64,000 nt of DNA, from assembly GCA_934695425.1 (NCBI GenBank), contig CAKUVH010000003.1:62001-126000 (forward strand). Direction: 5' to 3'. Source of the DNA: an uncultured Eubacteriales bacterium. Lineage in GTDB: Bacteria > Bacillota > Clostridia > Oscillospirales > Acutalibacteraceae. The position numbers were made by a program, and so were the translations under genes. A model generated the notes under the pieces. The model saw only the letters and a list, made by a program, of their open reading frames with translations, was not told the origin of the DNA and did not search any database. The stretch's first letter is position 1. Each line of letters begins with the position of its first letter. Of this stretch, positions 17,267-25,176 are shown piece by piece.

Positions 17267-18277
17267 GTGCTGGATAAGAATTTTAAAAGTATTATTAGTA
17301 ATATTAAAGAAGAAATTATAAATACACAAATAAAAACAATGCAAGAAGTTAATGGCAATTTAATTATGTTGTATTTTAAATTGGGAAAAATTGTTTCAGA
17401 GAACAAACAATATGGAAATAATTTTACAAAGCAGGTATCAACAGAACTTAAGTTAACTTTTCCAAATATGAAAGGTTTTTCCGAAAGAAACATAAGGTCT
17501 ATGAGATTGTTCTATGAAGAGTATGCTGATAATGAAAAATGGCAACAGCTTGTTGCCAAATTACCTTGGGGACATAATTTGCTGTTGATTGAAAAAATTA
17601 AGGATAAAGATATTAGAAAAATATATGCTGAAAATACTATTAAAAACGGCTGGAGTAGAAATGTACTAGCTATTCAAATTGAAACAAAATTTCATAAAAG
17701 AATAGGAAACAGTAATAATAATTTTAATGCATTGCTACCTCCAAAGAATAGCGATTTGGTGAATAATACCATAAAAGATCCATATATTTTTGACTTTATT
17801 ACATTAAAGGAAGAATATAAAGAAAAAGAATTAGAAGAAGCTTTAATAAATAAAATAAGAAATGTATTGTTAGAATTAGGAAAAGGATTTAGTTTCGTCG
17901 GAAATCAATACAAAATTTCTGTGGATAATCAGGATTATTATATTAATTTACTATTTTATCACTTGGAGCTTAGATGTTATGTAGTTGTTGAGTTAAAAGC
18001 AAGTGAATTTAAACCGGAATATGTAGGACAGTTAGGATTTTATGTAACAGCAGTCAATGAAACAGTAAAAAAAGAATGTGATGCACCTACAATTGGTTTA
18101 TTATTATGTAGAGGTAAAAATAGATTAACAGTAGAGTGGTCTTTAAAATCTACAAATGTTCCTATTGGTGTTTCAACTTATGAATTGAAAGAGCAATTGC
18201 CAATAGAATTATTAGATAAATTACCAACAGAAGAAGAAATAAATTTGTATTTGAATGTAGAAGAAGGTGAAGAATAA
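17267..18277 (+). CDS. DUF1016/YhcG-type PDDEXK nuclease
   Basis: 336 residues starting at GTG with AAAGGATG just upstream. The N-terminal ~150 residues are the helical DUF1016_N region (NLIMLYFKLGKIVSENK, then FSERNIRSMRLFYEEY and LPWGHNLLLIEKI). The C-terminal half is a PDDEXK nuclease-like domain with GKGFSFVGNQYKI, the strand INLLFYH and the catalytic VVVELKASEFKPEYVGQL. Family members are predicted nucleases often found with restriction-modification or mobile genes; their physiological role is not settled. It lies between an ogt remnant and rbgA, has more A-rich codons than its neighbours, and looks like a recent arrival. Its end abuts the rbgA start. Confidence 0.88.
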   Translation: MLDKNFKSIISNIKEEIINTQIKTMQEVNGNLIMLYFKLGKIVSENKQYGNNFTKQVSTELKLTFPNMKGFSERNIRSMRLFYEEYADNEKWQQLVAKLPWGHNLLLIEKIKDKDIRKIYAENTIKNGWSRNVLAIQIETKFHKRIGNSNNNFNALLPPKNSDLVNNTIKDPYIFDFITLKEEYKEKELEEALINKIRNVLLELGKGFSFVGNQYKISVDNQDYYINLLFYHLELRCYVVVELKASEFKPEYVGQLGFYVTAVNETVKKECDAPTIGLLLCRGKNRLTVEWSLKSTNVPIGVSTYELKEQLPIELLDKLPTEEEINLYLNVEEGEE

Positions 18278-18278
18278 T

Positions 18279-19202
18279 ATGGATATGTATCAAAAAAGAA
18301 AAATTAGATCCGAAAAGAAAAATAAGAATCAAGAAAGTTTACCAAAGGTTGCCATAAACTGGTTTCCGGGGCACATGGCTAAAACCGAAAAAAAATTAAA
18401 AGAAGATTTAAAAAAGGTTGATATAGTAGCTGAAATAGTAGACGCAAGAATTCCTCTAAGCAGCCGTAACCCCGATTTAAACTCTATAATATCGGGTAAA
18501 CCAAGGCTTTTGGTAATAAATAAATCGGATCTTTCTGATAGTGTTCAAAATAAAAGCTGGTCAAATTATTTTGAAAATTTCGGAATAGATATATGTTTTT
18601 TTAGTTGCAAGGATAACAAAAGTCCTGTAATATTCAAGAGTAAGGTAAAGGAAGTTTTAAAAAACAAGATTGATGCGTGGAAAAAAAGAGGGATATTAAA
18701 TCAAAACATAAAAGTAATGGTCGTAGGTATACCAAATGTGGGAAAATCCACTTTCATAAATAAGCTGTCAAAAAATTCAAAAGCAAAAGTAGAAAACAGA
18801 CCCGGTGTAACAAGGCAAAATCAATGGTTTTCAGCGGGGGACGGAATAGAAATATTGGACACTCCCGGAGTATTGTGGCCTAAATTTCAAAGTAACGAAG
18901 TGGCTTATAATCTCGCTTTTACAGGGGCGATTAAAGACGAAATATTAGATATAGAAGATATGGCGTCTAATCTGCTGGATGTACTGATTAAAAACTATGA
19001 AAAAAATCTTTTGGAAAGGTACAAGCTGGATAAGAATATTTCTGACGGAATGTCCGGGTACGAATTGCTAAAATATATTGGTAAAAAAAGAGGTATGGTG
19101 ATTTCTGCGGGTGAAATAGACACTTTAAGAGCAGCAAACATGGTGCTTGATGAGTTCAGAAGCGGGAAATTAGGAAAAATAACTCTTGAAATTCCAAAAT
19201 AA
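18279..19202 (+). CDS. rbgA: Ribosome biogenesis GTPase RbgA (YlqF)
   Basis: 307 residues. A circularly permuted GTPase: the G4 motif NKSDL precedes the G1 loop GIPNVGKSTF, followed by the G3 DTPGVLWP. The N-terminal NWFPGHMAKTEK is diagnostic of RbgA, which matures the late 50S subunit. Start at ATG 18279, 12 nt after AGAAGG; a GTG at 18267 directly abuts that site. The start follows the YhcG stop with a 1-nt gap. It heads a run rbgA-rnhB-yraN whose order is widely conserved in Bacillota. Confidence 0.93.
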   Translation: MDMYQKRKIRSEKKNKNQESLPKVAINWFPGHMAKTEKKLKEDLKKVDIVAEIVDARIPLSSRNPDLNSIISGKPRLLVINKSDLSDSVQNKSWSNYFENFGIDICFFSCKDNKSPVIFKSKVKEVLKNKIDAWKKRGILNQNIKVMVVGIPNVGKSTFINKLSKNSKAKVENRPGVTRQNQWFSAGDGIEILDTPGVLWPKFQSNEVAYNLAFTGAIKDEILDIEDMASNLLDVLIKNYEKNLLERYKLDKNISDGMSGYELLKYIGKKRGMVISAGEIDTLRAANMVLDEFRSGKLGKITLEIPK

Positions 19203-19218
19203 AAAGTAAGGGAAAAAT

Positions 19219-19818
19219 ATGGATTGGTTTAAATACGAAAGATTACATAATGACAATGGAAACAAAATTGTTTGCGGTATTGATGAAGCAGGCAGAGGTC
19301 CGCTGGCAGGAAGCGTATATGCCGCTGCGGTTATTTTACCGGAAAACACTATAATCGAGGGAGTAAATGATTCTAAAAAACTTACCGAGAAAAAAAGAGA
19401 ATATCTTTTCGAAGTAATAAAAGAAAAAGCTTTATCATACAGTATTTCTTTTTCAACGCCCGAAGAAATAGAGGAGCACAATATACTAAATGCTACATTT
19501 TTGGCGATGAAACGTGCGGTTGACGGTTTAAAAATAAAGCCTGATGTGGCCTTGGTGGACGGCAACAGACTTCCGGAGCTTGGTATAGAATCTTACTGCG
19601 TAATAAAGGGAGACAGCCTATCGGAATCAATAGCCTGTGCATCTATTCTAGCTAAGGTAACCCGAGACCGAGTTATGAAAAAAGAAGCAGAAATATACCC
19701 TGAATATGGCTTTGAAAAGCACAAAGGTTATGGCACTGCCTTTCATACAGAAATGATAAGAAAATACGGCCCATGTCCCATACACCGAAAAAGTTTTTTA
19801 AGGAAAATATTAAAATGA
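19219..19818 (+). CDS. rnhB: Ribonuclease HII
   Basis: 199 residues, normal length. It carries the catalytic DEAGRGPLAG motif (Asp-Glu near residue 19), the third acidic residue in ALVDGNRLP, and ASILAKVTRDR. The enzyme cuts RNA from RNA-DNA hybrids at single ribonucleotides. AAGGGAA precedes the ATG. Its stop overlaps the yraN start as ATGA. Confidence 0.95.
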   Translation: MDWFKYERLHNDNGNKIVCGIDEAGRGPLAGSVYAAAVILPENTIIEGVNDSKKLTEKKREYLFEVIKEKALSYSISFSTPEEIEEHNILNATFLAMKRAVDGLKIKPDVALVDGNRLPELGIESYCVIKGDSLSESIACASILAKVTRDRVMKKEAEIYPEYGFEKHKGYGTAFHTEMIRKYGPCPIHRKSFLRKILK

Positions 19819-20198
19819 ACCGCAATAAAGACAAAGGAGATGTTGGTGAACTCACTGCAAGAAAATATCTTACAAGCGTGAAAAACATGAGAATTTTGAA
19901 AAATAATTATCACAGTAGATACGGTGAAATAGATATAATTTCTTGCACAGATAAATATATTGTTTTTGTGGAAGTAAAAACCAGGAAAAAAGAGTCTCTT
20001 TACAGAGGCGCGGAAGCTGTCGATAGAAACAAAAGAACCAAGATAATAAAAACGGCAATGATGTTTTTATCAGAAAACAATATCGATCTTCAGCCGAGAT
20101 TTGATGTTGTGGAAGTTACTACTTTTAAAAATAAAGAATCGCAAATAATTCATTTTGAAAATGCTTTTGATATAGGAGAATGCGATGAAATATTTTGA
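19815..20198 (+). CDS. yraN: YraN family (UPF0102) nuclease-like protein
   Basis: 127 residues. Start at ATG 19815, which overlaps the rnhB stop by 4 nt and has AAGGA upstream; an earlier in-frame ATG lies inside rnhB. Motifs are GDVGELTARKYL, NYHSRYGEIDIIS and VFVEVKTRKK, the core of a restriction-endonuclease-like fold. The family's role is uncertain, with links to DNA processing. It is coupled to rnhB as in many bacteria. Confidence 0.92.
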   Translation: MNRNKDKGDVGELTARKYLTSVKNMRILKNNYHSRYGEIDIISCTDKYIVFVEVKTRKKESLYRGAEAVDRNKRTKIIKTAMMFLSENNIDLQPRFDVVEVTTFKNKESQIIHFENAFDIGECDEIF

Positions 20199-21078
20199 TT
20201 TACACTGTGACACGCTTTATGAATTGGTAACCAAAAACAAAAATATTAATAAAAATGATTTGCATATATCCCTCGAAAAGTGCAGCAATCTAGAAAAATA
20301 CTTCCAATGCTTTGCGATATGGATTCCGGACGATTTAAGAGGGCAAGAAGCCTTAACTTTTTTTGATTCATGTAGAAAAAAATTTTTGGATATATGCGAT
20401 AACTGCTTTCAAAAAAATCTCATTCCGATACTCACGGTAGAGGGAGGCGCCGTTCTTGGAGGAAACCTCGATAATATAGAGTATCTTAAAAAATCCGGCG
20501 TTAAAATTTTAACGCTTACTTGGAATGGAACATGTGAAATAGGTGATGGTTCCGGAGTGAAAAACGCAAGAGGTTTGAGCGATTTCGGAAAAAAAGTTGT
20601 CAAAAAATTGGAAAATTATGATATAATTATTGATGTTTCTCATGCAAGCAAGCAGCTTTTTTATGACGTGGCTGAAATTTCTGAGAAGCCCTTCATTGCT
20701 ACCCATTCCAATTCATACAAAATTTGTCCGCACAGAAGGAATCTGGATGATGATCAGTTTAACATCATAAAACAAGCGGGAGGAATTGTAGGAATAACTT
20801 TTTGCAAGGATTTTTTAAAAGCTGATCCGAATAACATAACTTTTGATGATATCAGAAGGCATATAGATCATTTTTTGGATTTGGGCGGAGAAAATACAAT
20901 ATCGTTCGGAAGTGATTTTGATGGCGCAGTTGCGCCTGAATGTATCGATTCCATAGAAAAAATTAGTAATTTATACGAATATATGTGTAAAAAAAATTAC
21001 AAAGAAAAAATTTTAAAAAAACTGTTTTTTGAAAACGCTTATAGTTTTTTTAATAAAAATAACGAAAGTAGGGATTAA
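20185..21078 (+). CDS. Membrane dipeptidase family (M19) peptidase
   Basis: 297 residues with the M19 zinc sites: DLHCDTLYEL (His-x-Asp), VEGGAVLGG (bridging Glu), DVSHASKQ, THSNSY and FGSDFDGAV. These enzymes split dipeptides, including D-configured ones. No signal or anchor sequence is seen, so despite the family name it should be cytosolic. The ATG lies 14 nt inside yraN with TAGGAGA upstream, and the phosphoesterase gene follows directly. Confidence 0.9.
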   Translation: MKYFDLHCDTLYELVTKNKNINKNDLHISLEKCSNLEKYFQCFAIWIPDDLRGQEALTFFDSCRKKFLDICDNCFQKNLIPILTVEGGAVLGGNLDNIEYLKKSGVKILTLTWNGTCEIGDGSGVKNARGLSDFGKKVVKKLENYDIIIDVSHASKQLFYDVAEISEKPFIATHSNSYKICPHRRNLDDDQFNIIKQAGGIVGITFCKDFLKADPNNITFDDIRRHIDHFLDLGGENTISFGSDFDGAVAPECIDSIEKISNLYEYMCKKNYKEKILKKLFFENAYSFFNKNNESRD

Positions 21079-21765
21079 GTGTCAATTTATGCGATTTCAG
21101 ACCTTCACTTATCTTTAGGAACAGATAAGCCGATGGATGTTTTTGAAGGTTGGGACAATTATGTAGAAAGACTAAAAAACAATTGGAGTGAAAAAATTAC
21201 TGCAGACGATACCGTTGTTATTGCCGGGGATATATCGTGGGGAATGGGTATTGAAGAATGTTATGAGGATTTTAAATTTATAGATAATTTGCCCGGAAAA
21301 AAATTGATTGTCAGAGGTAATCACGATTTTTGGTGGTCCACGAGAAGTAAAATAGAAAACTATTTTAAAAGCAATAATTTAAATTCTTTGTCAATAGTGA
21401 ACAATGCGGCTATTCGTATAGGAGAGTATTGTATATGCGGCACACGAGGATGGATGTATAAACGAACGAAAGCCGATAGGAAGATTTACCTTAGAGAAAT
21501 CGGAAGATTGAAAGCTTCTTTGGATGATGCAAAACAGCTTGGCGGCGAGCCAATTGTATTTATTCATTACCCTCCGGTATATAATTTTGAAGAATCTGAA
21601 GAAATTATTGATATTTTGATTGAAAGAAAAGTAAAAAAATGTTATTATGGACATATTCATGGTAGCGGAGCTGACACAAAGGCAAAATTAGGAAATTATA
21701 AAGGAATAGATTTTGAACTGATTTCTTGTGATTATTTGAACTTTTGCCCGAAATTCGTGGTATGA
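21079..21765 (+). CDS. Calcineurin-like metallophosphoesterase
   Basis: 228 residues from a GTG directly after the previous stop (TAGGGAT upstream). Metal-binding motifs are in order: ISDLHLS, VIAGDISWG, RGNHDFWW, FIHYPPV and YGHIHG. The combination SDLHLSLGTDKPMDVF is typical of a Clostridia subfamily without a defined substrate. It ends the rbgA-led gene run. Confidence 0.9.
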   Translation: MSIYAISDLHLSLGTDKPMDVFEGWDNYVERLKNNWSEKITADDTVVIAGDISWGMGIEECYEDFKFIDNLPGKKLIVRGNHDFWWSTRSKIENYFKSNNLNSLSIVNNAAIRIGEYCICGTRGWMYKRTKADRKIYLREIGRLKASLDDAKQLGGEPIVFIHYPPVYNFEESEEIIDILIERKVKKCYYGHIHGSGADTKAKLGNYKGIDFELISCDYLNFCPKFVV

Positions 21766-21831
21766 GCCGAGCTTGTGAATAGGCATAACATAATATTAAT
21801 TTGTTTTACAATTGAAAGGATTGATTTTTAA

Positions 21832-23118
21832 ATGGAATTAAAGTCGTCAAATAAAGTGGATGTTAACCGCTGGGAATTAGAAATTTTTATTTCTCCCGAA
21901 GAATTCAACAAGGAAGTAGACAAAATTTTTGATCGCAAAAAGAAAAATATTTCCGTACCGGGATTCAGAAAAGGTAAAGCTCCAAGAAAGTTCATTGAAA
22001 AATTTTACGGAGAAGGCATATTCTATGAAGATGCAATAAATTCTTTGTACCCTGATGCTATTGATAGTGCTGCCAAAGAAGCCGGATTGGAACTCGTTGA
22101 TGATCACATAGATTTTGAACTGGTAAAAATGAGCAAAGAGGATGGCTTGACATTTAAAGTTAAAGTAACTGTTATGCCTGAAGTTACAGTAGAAAATTAC
22201 AAGGGAATCAAAGTTTCAAAAAAACCCAGAATTTGCGTAACAGAAAAGGATATCGATGAAAGAGTAAAAGTTATTTGCGAAAAGAATGCACGTCTAGTAT
22301 CTTGTGAAGACGGAAAAGCTGAACTAAAAGACATAGTTAACATAGACTTTAAGGGATTTGCAGACGGAAAAGCATTTGAAGGCGGAGAAGCTGAAGGAGT
22401 AGATTTAGAACTTGGTTCTAACCAATTTATCCCGGGCTTCGAAGATCAAATCGTAGGCCATGCAGTAAATGATGAATTTGACGTAAATGTTAAATTCCCA
22501 AAAGATTACCATGCAGCTTCTCTAGCAGACAAAGACGCTATTTTTAAAGTTAAATTGAACAAAATTCAACGCAAAGAGCTCCCTGAATTCGATGATGAAT
22601 TCGTAAAAGATGTAAGTGAATTTGAAAATGTAAAAGATTACAGAAGCAACTTGAAAAAAGAAATTTCTGAATCTAAAAAAGTTGATGCAGAAAACAAAAT
22701 CGAAAATGAAACCATAGATAAATTCATCGAACTTGTAAAAGCAGATATCCCGGACGCTTTGGTAAAAGGAAAAATCAGAGAACTCGTAAGAGATTTCGAA
22801 TACAAATTGAAAGCTCAAGGCCTTGATTTGAAAAATTACTTAAAATATACCGGAACTAACCAAGAATATTTAGAAAATACTTTCCGCCCACAAGCTATTA
22901 ATCACGTAAAACTTAGTTTGGGACTTAAGAAAGTAGCTGAGCTCGAAAATGTTGAAGTATCCGCCGAGGATATTGAAAATGAATACAAAAAAATAGCAGA
23001 TAGTTACAAAATGAAACCTGAACAAGTTAAAAAATTTATTGCGGAAGACGATATTAAGAAAGATATTTCTAATTCTAAAGCATTAAAAATTATAAAAGAA
23101 AACAGAGTAGAAGAATAA
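21832..23118 (+). CDS. tig: Trigger factor
   Basis: 428 residues. The N-terminal ribosome-binding domain holds the signature FRKGKAPRKFIE (family GFRKGK.P). A PPIase domain spans ~150-245 (VNIDFKGFADGKAFEGGEA, PGFEDQIVGH). A helical chaperone domain follows. Trigger factor binds nascent chains at the exit tunnel. GAAAGGA precedes the ATG. The tig-clpP-clpX-lon order is the standard bacterial arrangement. Confidence 0.96.
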   Translation: MELKSSNKVDVNRWELEIFISPEEFNKEVDKIFDRKKKNISVPGFRKGKAPRKFIEKFYGEGIFYEDAINSLYPDAIDSAAKEAGLELVDDHIDFELVKMSKEDGLTFKVKVTVMPEVTVENYKGIKVSKKPRICVTEKDIDERVKVICEKNARLVSCEDGKAELKDIVNIDFKGFADGKAFEGGEAEGVDLELGSNQFIPGFEDQIVGHAVNDEFDVNVKFPKDYHAASLADKDAIFKVKLNKIQRKELPEFDDEFVKDVSEFENVKDYRSNLKKEISESKKVDAENKIENETIDKFIELVKADIPDALVKGKIRELVRDFEYKLKAQGLDLKNYLKYTGTNQEYLENTFRPQAINHVKLSLGLKKVAELENVEVSAEDIENEYKKIADSYKMKPEQVKKFIAEDDIKKDISNSKALKIIKENRVEE

Positions 23119-23193
23119 TTTTATTGAATAAAAACATGTTTTATTGCAAATTACTAATTACGGAAAATTCTATATTATGAGGAGATATTGCAA

Positions 23194-23775
23194 ATGAGTT
23201 TAGTACCTTATGTAGTTGAGCAAACCGGTCGTGGCGAAAGATCATATGATATTTTTTCTAGGCTTTTAAATGACAGAATTATCATGCTTAATGAAGAAGT
23301 TAATTCAGCAAGTGCAGGCTTGGTCGTGGCTCAGCTTCTGTACTTGGAGGGTCAAGATGCTTCCAAAGACATCAGTCTTTACATAAATAGCCCTGGTGGG
23401 TCTGTTACAGACGGGATGGCCATTTATGATACCATGCAGTATATAAAATGTGACGTCTCTACAATATGTATAGGTCTTGCGGCGAGTATGGGTGCGTTTT
23501 TGCTTGCAGCCGGTACGAAGGGAAAAAGATTTGCTCTTCCGAATAGTGATATCATGATCCATCAACCAAGCGGTGGTGCGAAAGGTCAAGCAACTGACAT
23601 CAATATTCATGCGCAACATATTTTAAAGACAAAAGAAAAGCTTAATAAGATATTGTCTGAAAAAACAGGTCAACCTTTTGAAGTTATTGCTTCTGATACT
23701 GAAAGAGACAATTTTATGAGTGCTCAAGAAGCTCAAAACTATGGATTAATTGATAAAGTTATGACCCATAGATAA
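23194..23775 (+). CDS. clpP: ATP-dependent Clp protease proteolytic subunit
   Basis: 193 residues from ATG 23194, 9 nt after GAGGAG; a TTG two codons earlier is less well placed. The catalytic triad is present: Ser in GLAASMGAFLL, His in IMIHQPSGG and Asp in SDTERDNFMSA. It forms the tetradecameric chamber used with ClpX, encoded next. Confidence 0.97.
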   Translation: MSLVPYVVEQTGRGERSYDIFSRLLNDRIIMLNEEVNSASAGLVVAQLLYLEGQDASKDISLYINSPGGSVTDGMAIYDTMQYIKCDVSTICIGLAASMGAFLLAAGTKGKRFALPNSDIMIHQPSGGAKGQATDINIHAQHILKTKEKLNKILSEKTGQPFEVIASDTERDNFMSAQEAQNYGLIDKVMTHR

Positions 23776-23811
23776 TTTAAATTGACAGTTAAGGAGAATC
23801 GGTGATATATC

Positions 23812-25155
23812 ATGAGTATAAATAGAGGAAGCAGAGACAGAGAGTTATGTTGTTCATTTTGCGGCAAACCCCAGGATGAGGCTAAAAAATTAGTAGCCGG
23901 TCCCGGTGTATGTATTTGCGATGAGTGCGTCGAACTTTGCGTTTCTATCTTGGATGAAGAAATCGGAAAAATTTCTTTGGATAGTGATTCTATCGGTAAT
24001 AAGTCTAAGAAATCTGATGATAGAGTGCTTCCCAAGCCTCATGAAATAAAAAAATACTTAGATGAATATGTAATCGGTCAAGATAAGGCAAAACTTGCCT
24101 TATCTGTGGCTGTTTATAACCATTATAAGAGAATATTTTTCGGAGAAATTGGTAGCGATGTAGAATTAAAGAAAAGTAATATTTTGCTTTTAGGTCCTAC
24201 AGGGGTAGGAAAGACGTTGCTTGCACAAACTTTGGCAAAAATCTTGGATGTTCCGTTTGCAATCGCCGACGCTACCACTTTAACTGAAGCCGGTTATGTT
24301 GGTGAAGATGTAGAAAATATACTTTTGAGATTGATTCAAGCTGCGGATTTTGATGTAGAAAAAGCAGAACGAGGAATAATCTATGTGGACGAAATAGATA
24401 AAATTGCGAGAAAATCAGAAAACGCTTCTATAACTCGTGATGTAAGCGGAGAGGGTGTTCAACAAGCGCTTTTAAAAATTATCGAGGGAACAGTTTCGAA
24501 TGTTCCACCGAAAGGCGGAAGAAAACATCCTCAGCAAGAGTTCATACAAATAGATACTTCCAACATACTATTCATTTGCGGAGGCGCATTTGAAGGCATC
24601 GAAAAAATAATTGAAAAAAGAATCAGCACATCTTCTTTGGGATTTGGTGCTACTGTGTTAACAAGAAAAGAAATAGACACTAAAAATTGGATGGAAAATG
24701 TAATTCCTCAAGATTTTGTAAAATACGGTCTTATACCGGAACTGGTAGGAAGATTGCCGGTTATAGCAACTTTAAAAGGTTTGGACGAGGATGCTCTTGT
24801 TGAAATTTTGACAAAACCTAAAAACTCTCTTATTAAACAGTACAAAAAATTATTTGAACTGGATAAGGTAGAACTCGAATTCAAAGACTCTGCTCTAAGA
24901 GCTGTTGCAAAAAAAGCTATCGAAAGAAAAATTGGCGCTCGTGGGCTAAGATCTATAATCGAAGAGACTTTGCAACAAGTTATGTTTGATGTACCGTCAG
25001 ATCACACGATAGAAAAAGTGATTATAGACGAGGATGTTATCAACGGAAAACGTGAACCTGAATTTTTGTATAATGAAAATAGAGAACCTGTATTTATATC
25101 TATAAATTCGGATAAATTATTTAAGAAAAAATCAAAAAATTCAGATGCTTCATAA
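23812..25155 (+). CDS. clpX: Clp protease ATPase subunit ClpX
   Basis: 447 residues. An N-terminal four-Cys zinc domain (CSFCG ... CICDECVELC), Walker A GPTGVGKT, Walker B IIYVDEIDK, the pore loop AGYVGEDVE and the C-terminal ALLKIIEGT and IGARGLRS motifs are all present. The ClpP-docking IGF-type loop appears as SLGFGAT. It unfolds substrates and feeds them to ClpP. Confidence 0.97.
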   Translation: MSINRGSRDRELCCSFCGKPQDEAKKLVAGPGVCICDECVELCVSILDEEIGKISLDSDSIGNKSKKSDDRVLPKPHEIKKYLDEYVIGQDKAKLALSVAVYNHYKRIFFGEIGSDVELKKSNILLLGPTGVGKTLLAQTLAKILDVPFAIADATTLTEAGYVGEDVENILLRLIQAADFDVEKAERGIIYVDEIDKIARKSENASITRDVSGEGVQQALLKIIEGTVSNVPPKGGRKHPQQEFIQIDTSNILFICGGAFEGIEKIIEKRISTSSLGFGATVLTRKEIDTKNWMENVIPQDFVKYGLIPELVGRLPVIATLKGLDEDALVEILTKPKNSLIKQYKKLFELDKVELEFKDSALRAVAKKAIERKIGARGLRSIIEETLQQVMFDVPSDHTIEKVIIDEDVINGKREPEFLYNENREPVFISINSDKLFKKKSKNSDAS

Positions 25156-25176
25156 AAGAAACGGAGTTGAATTAAA

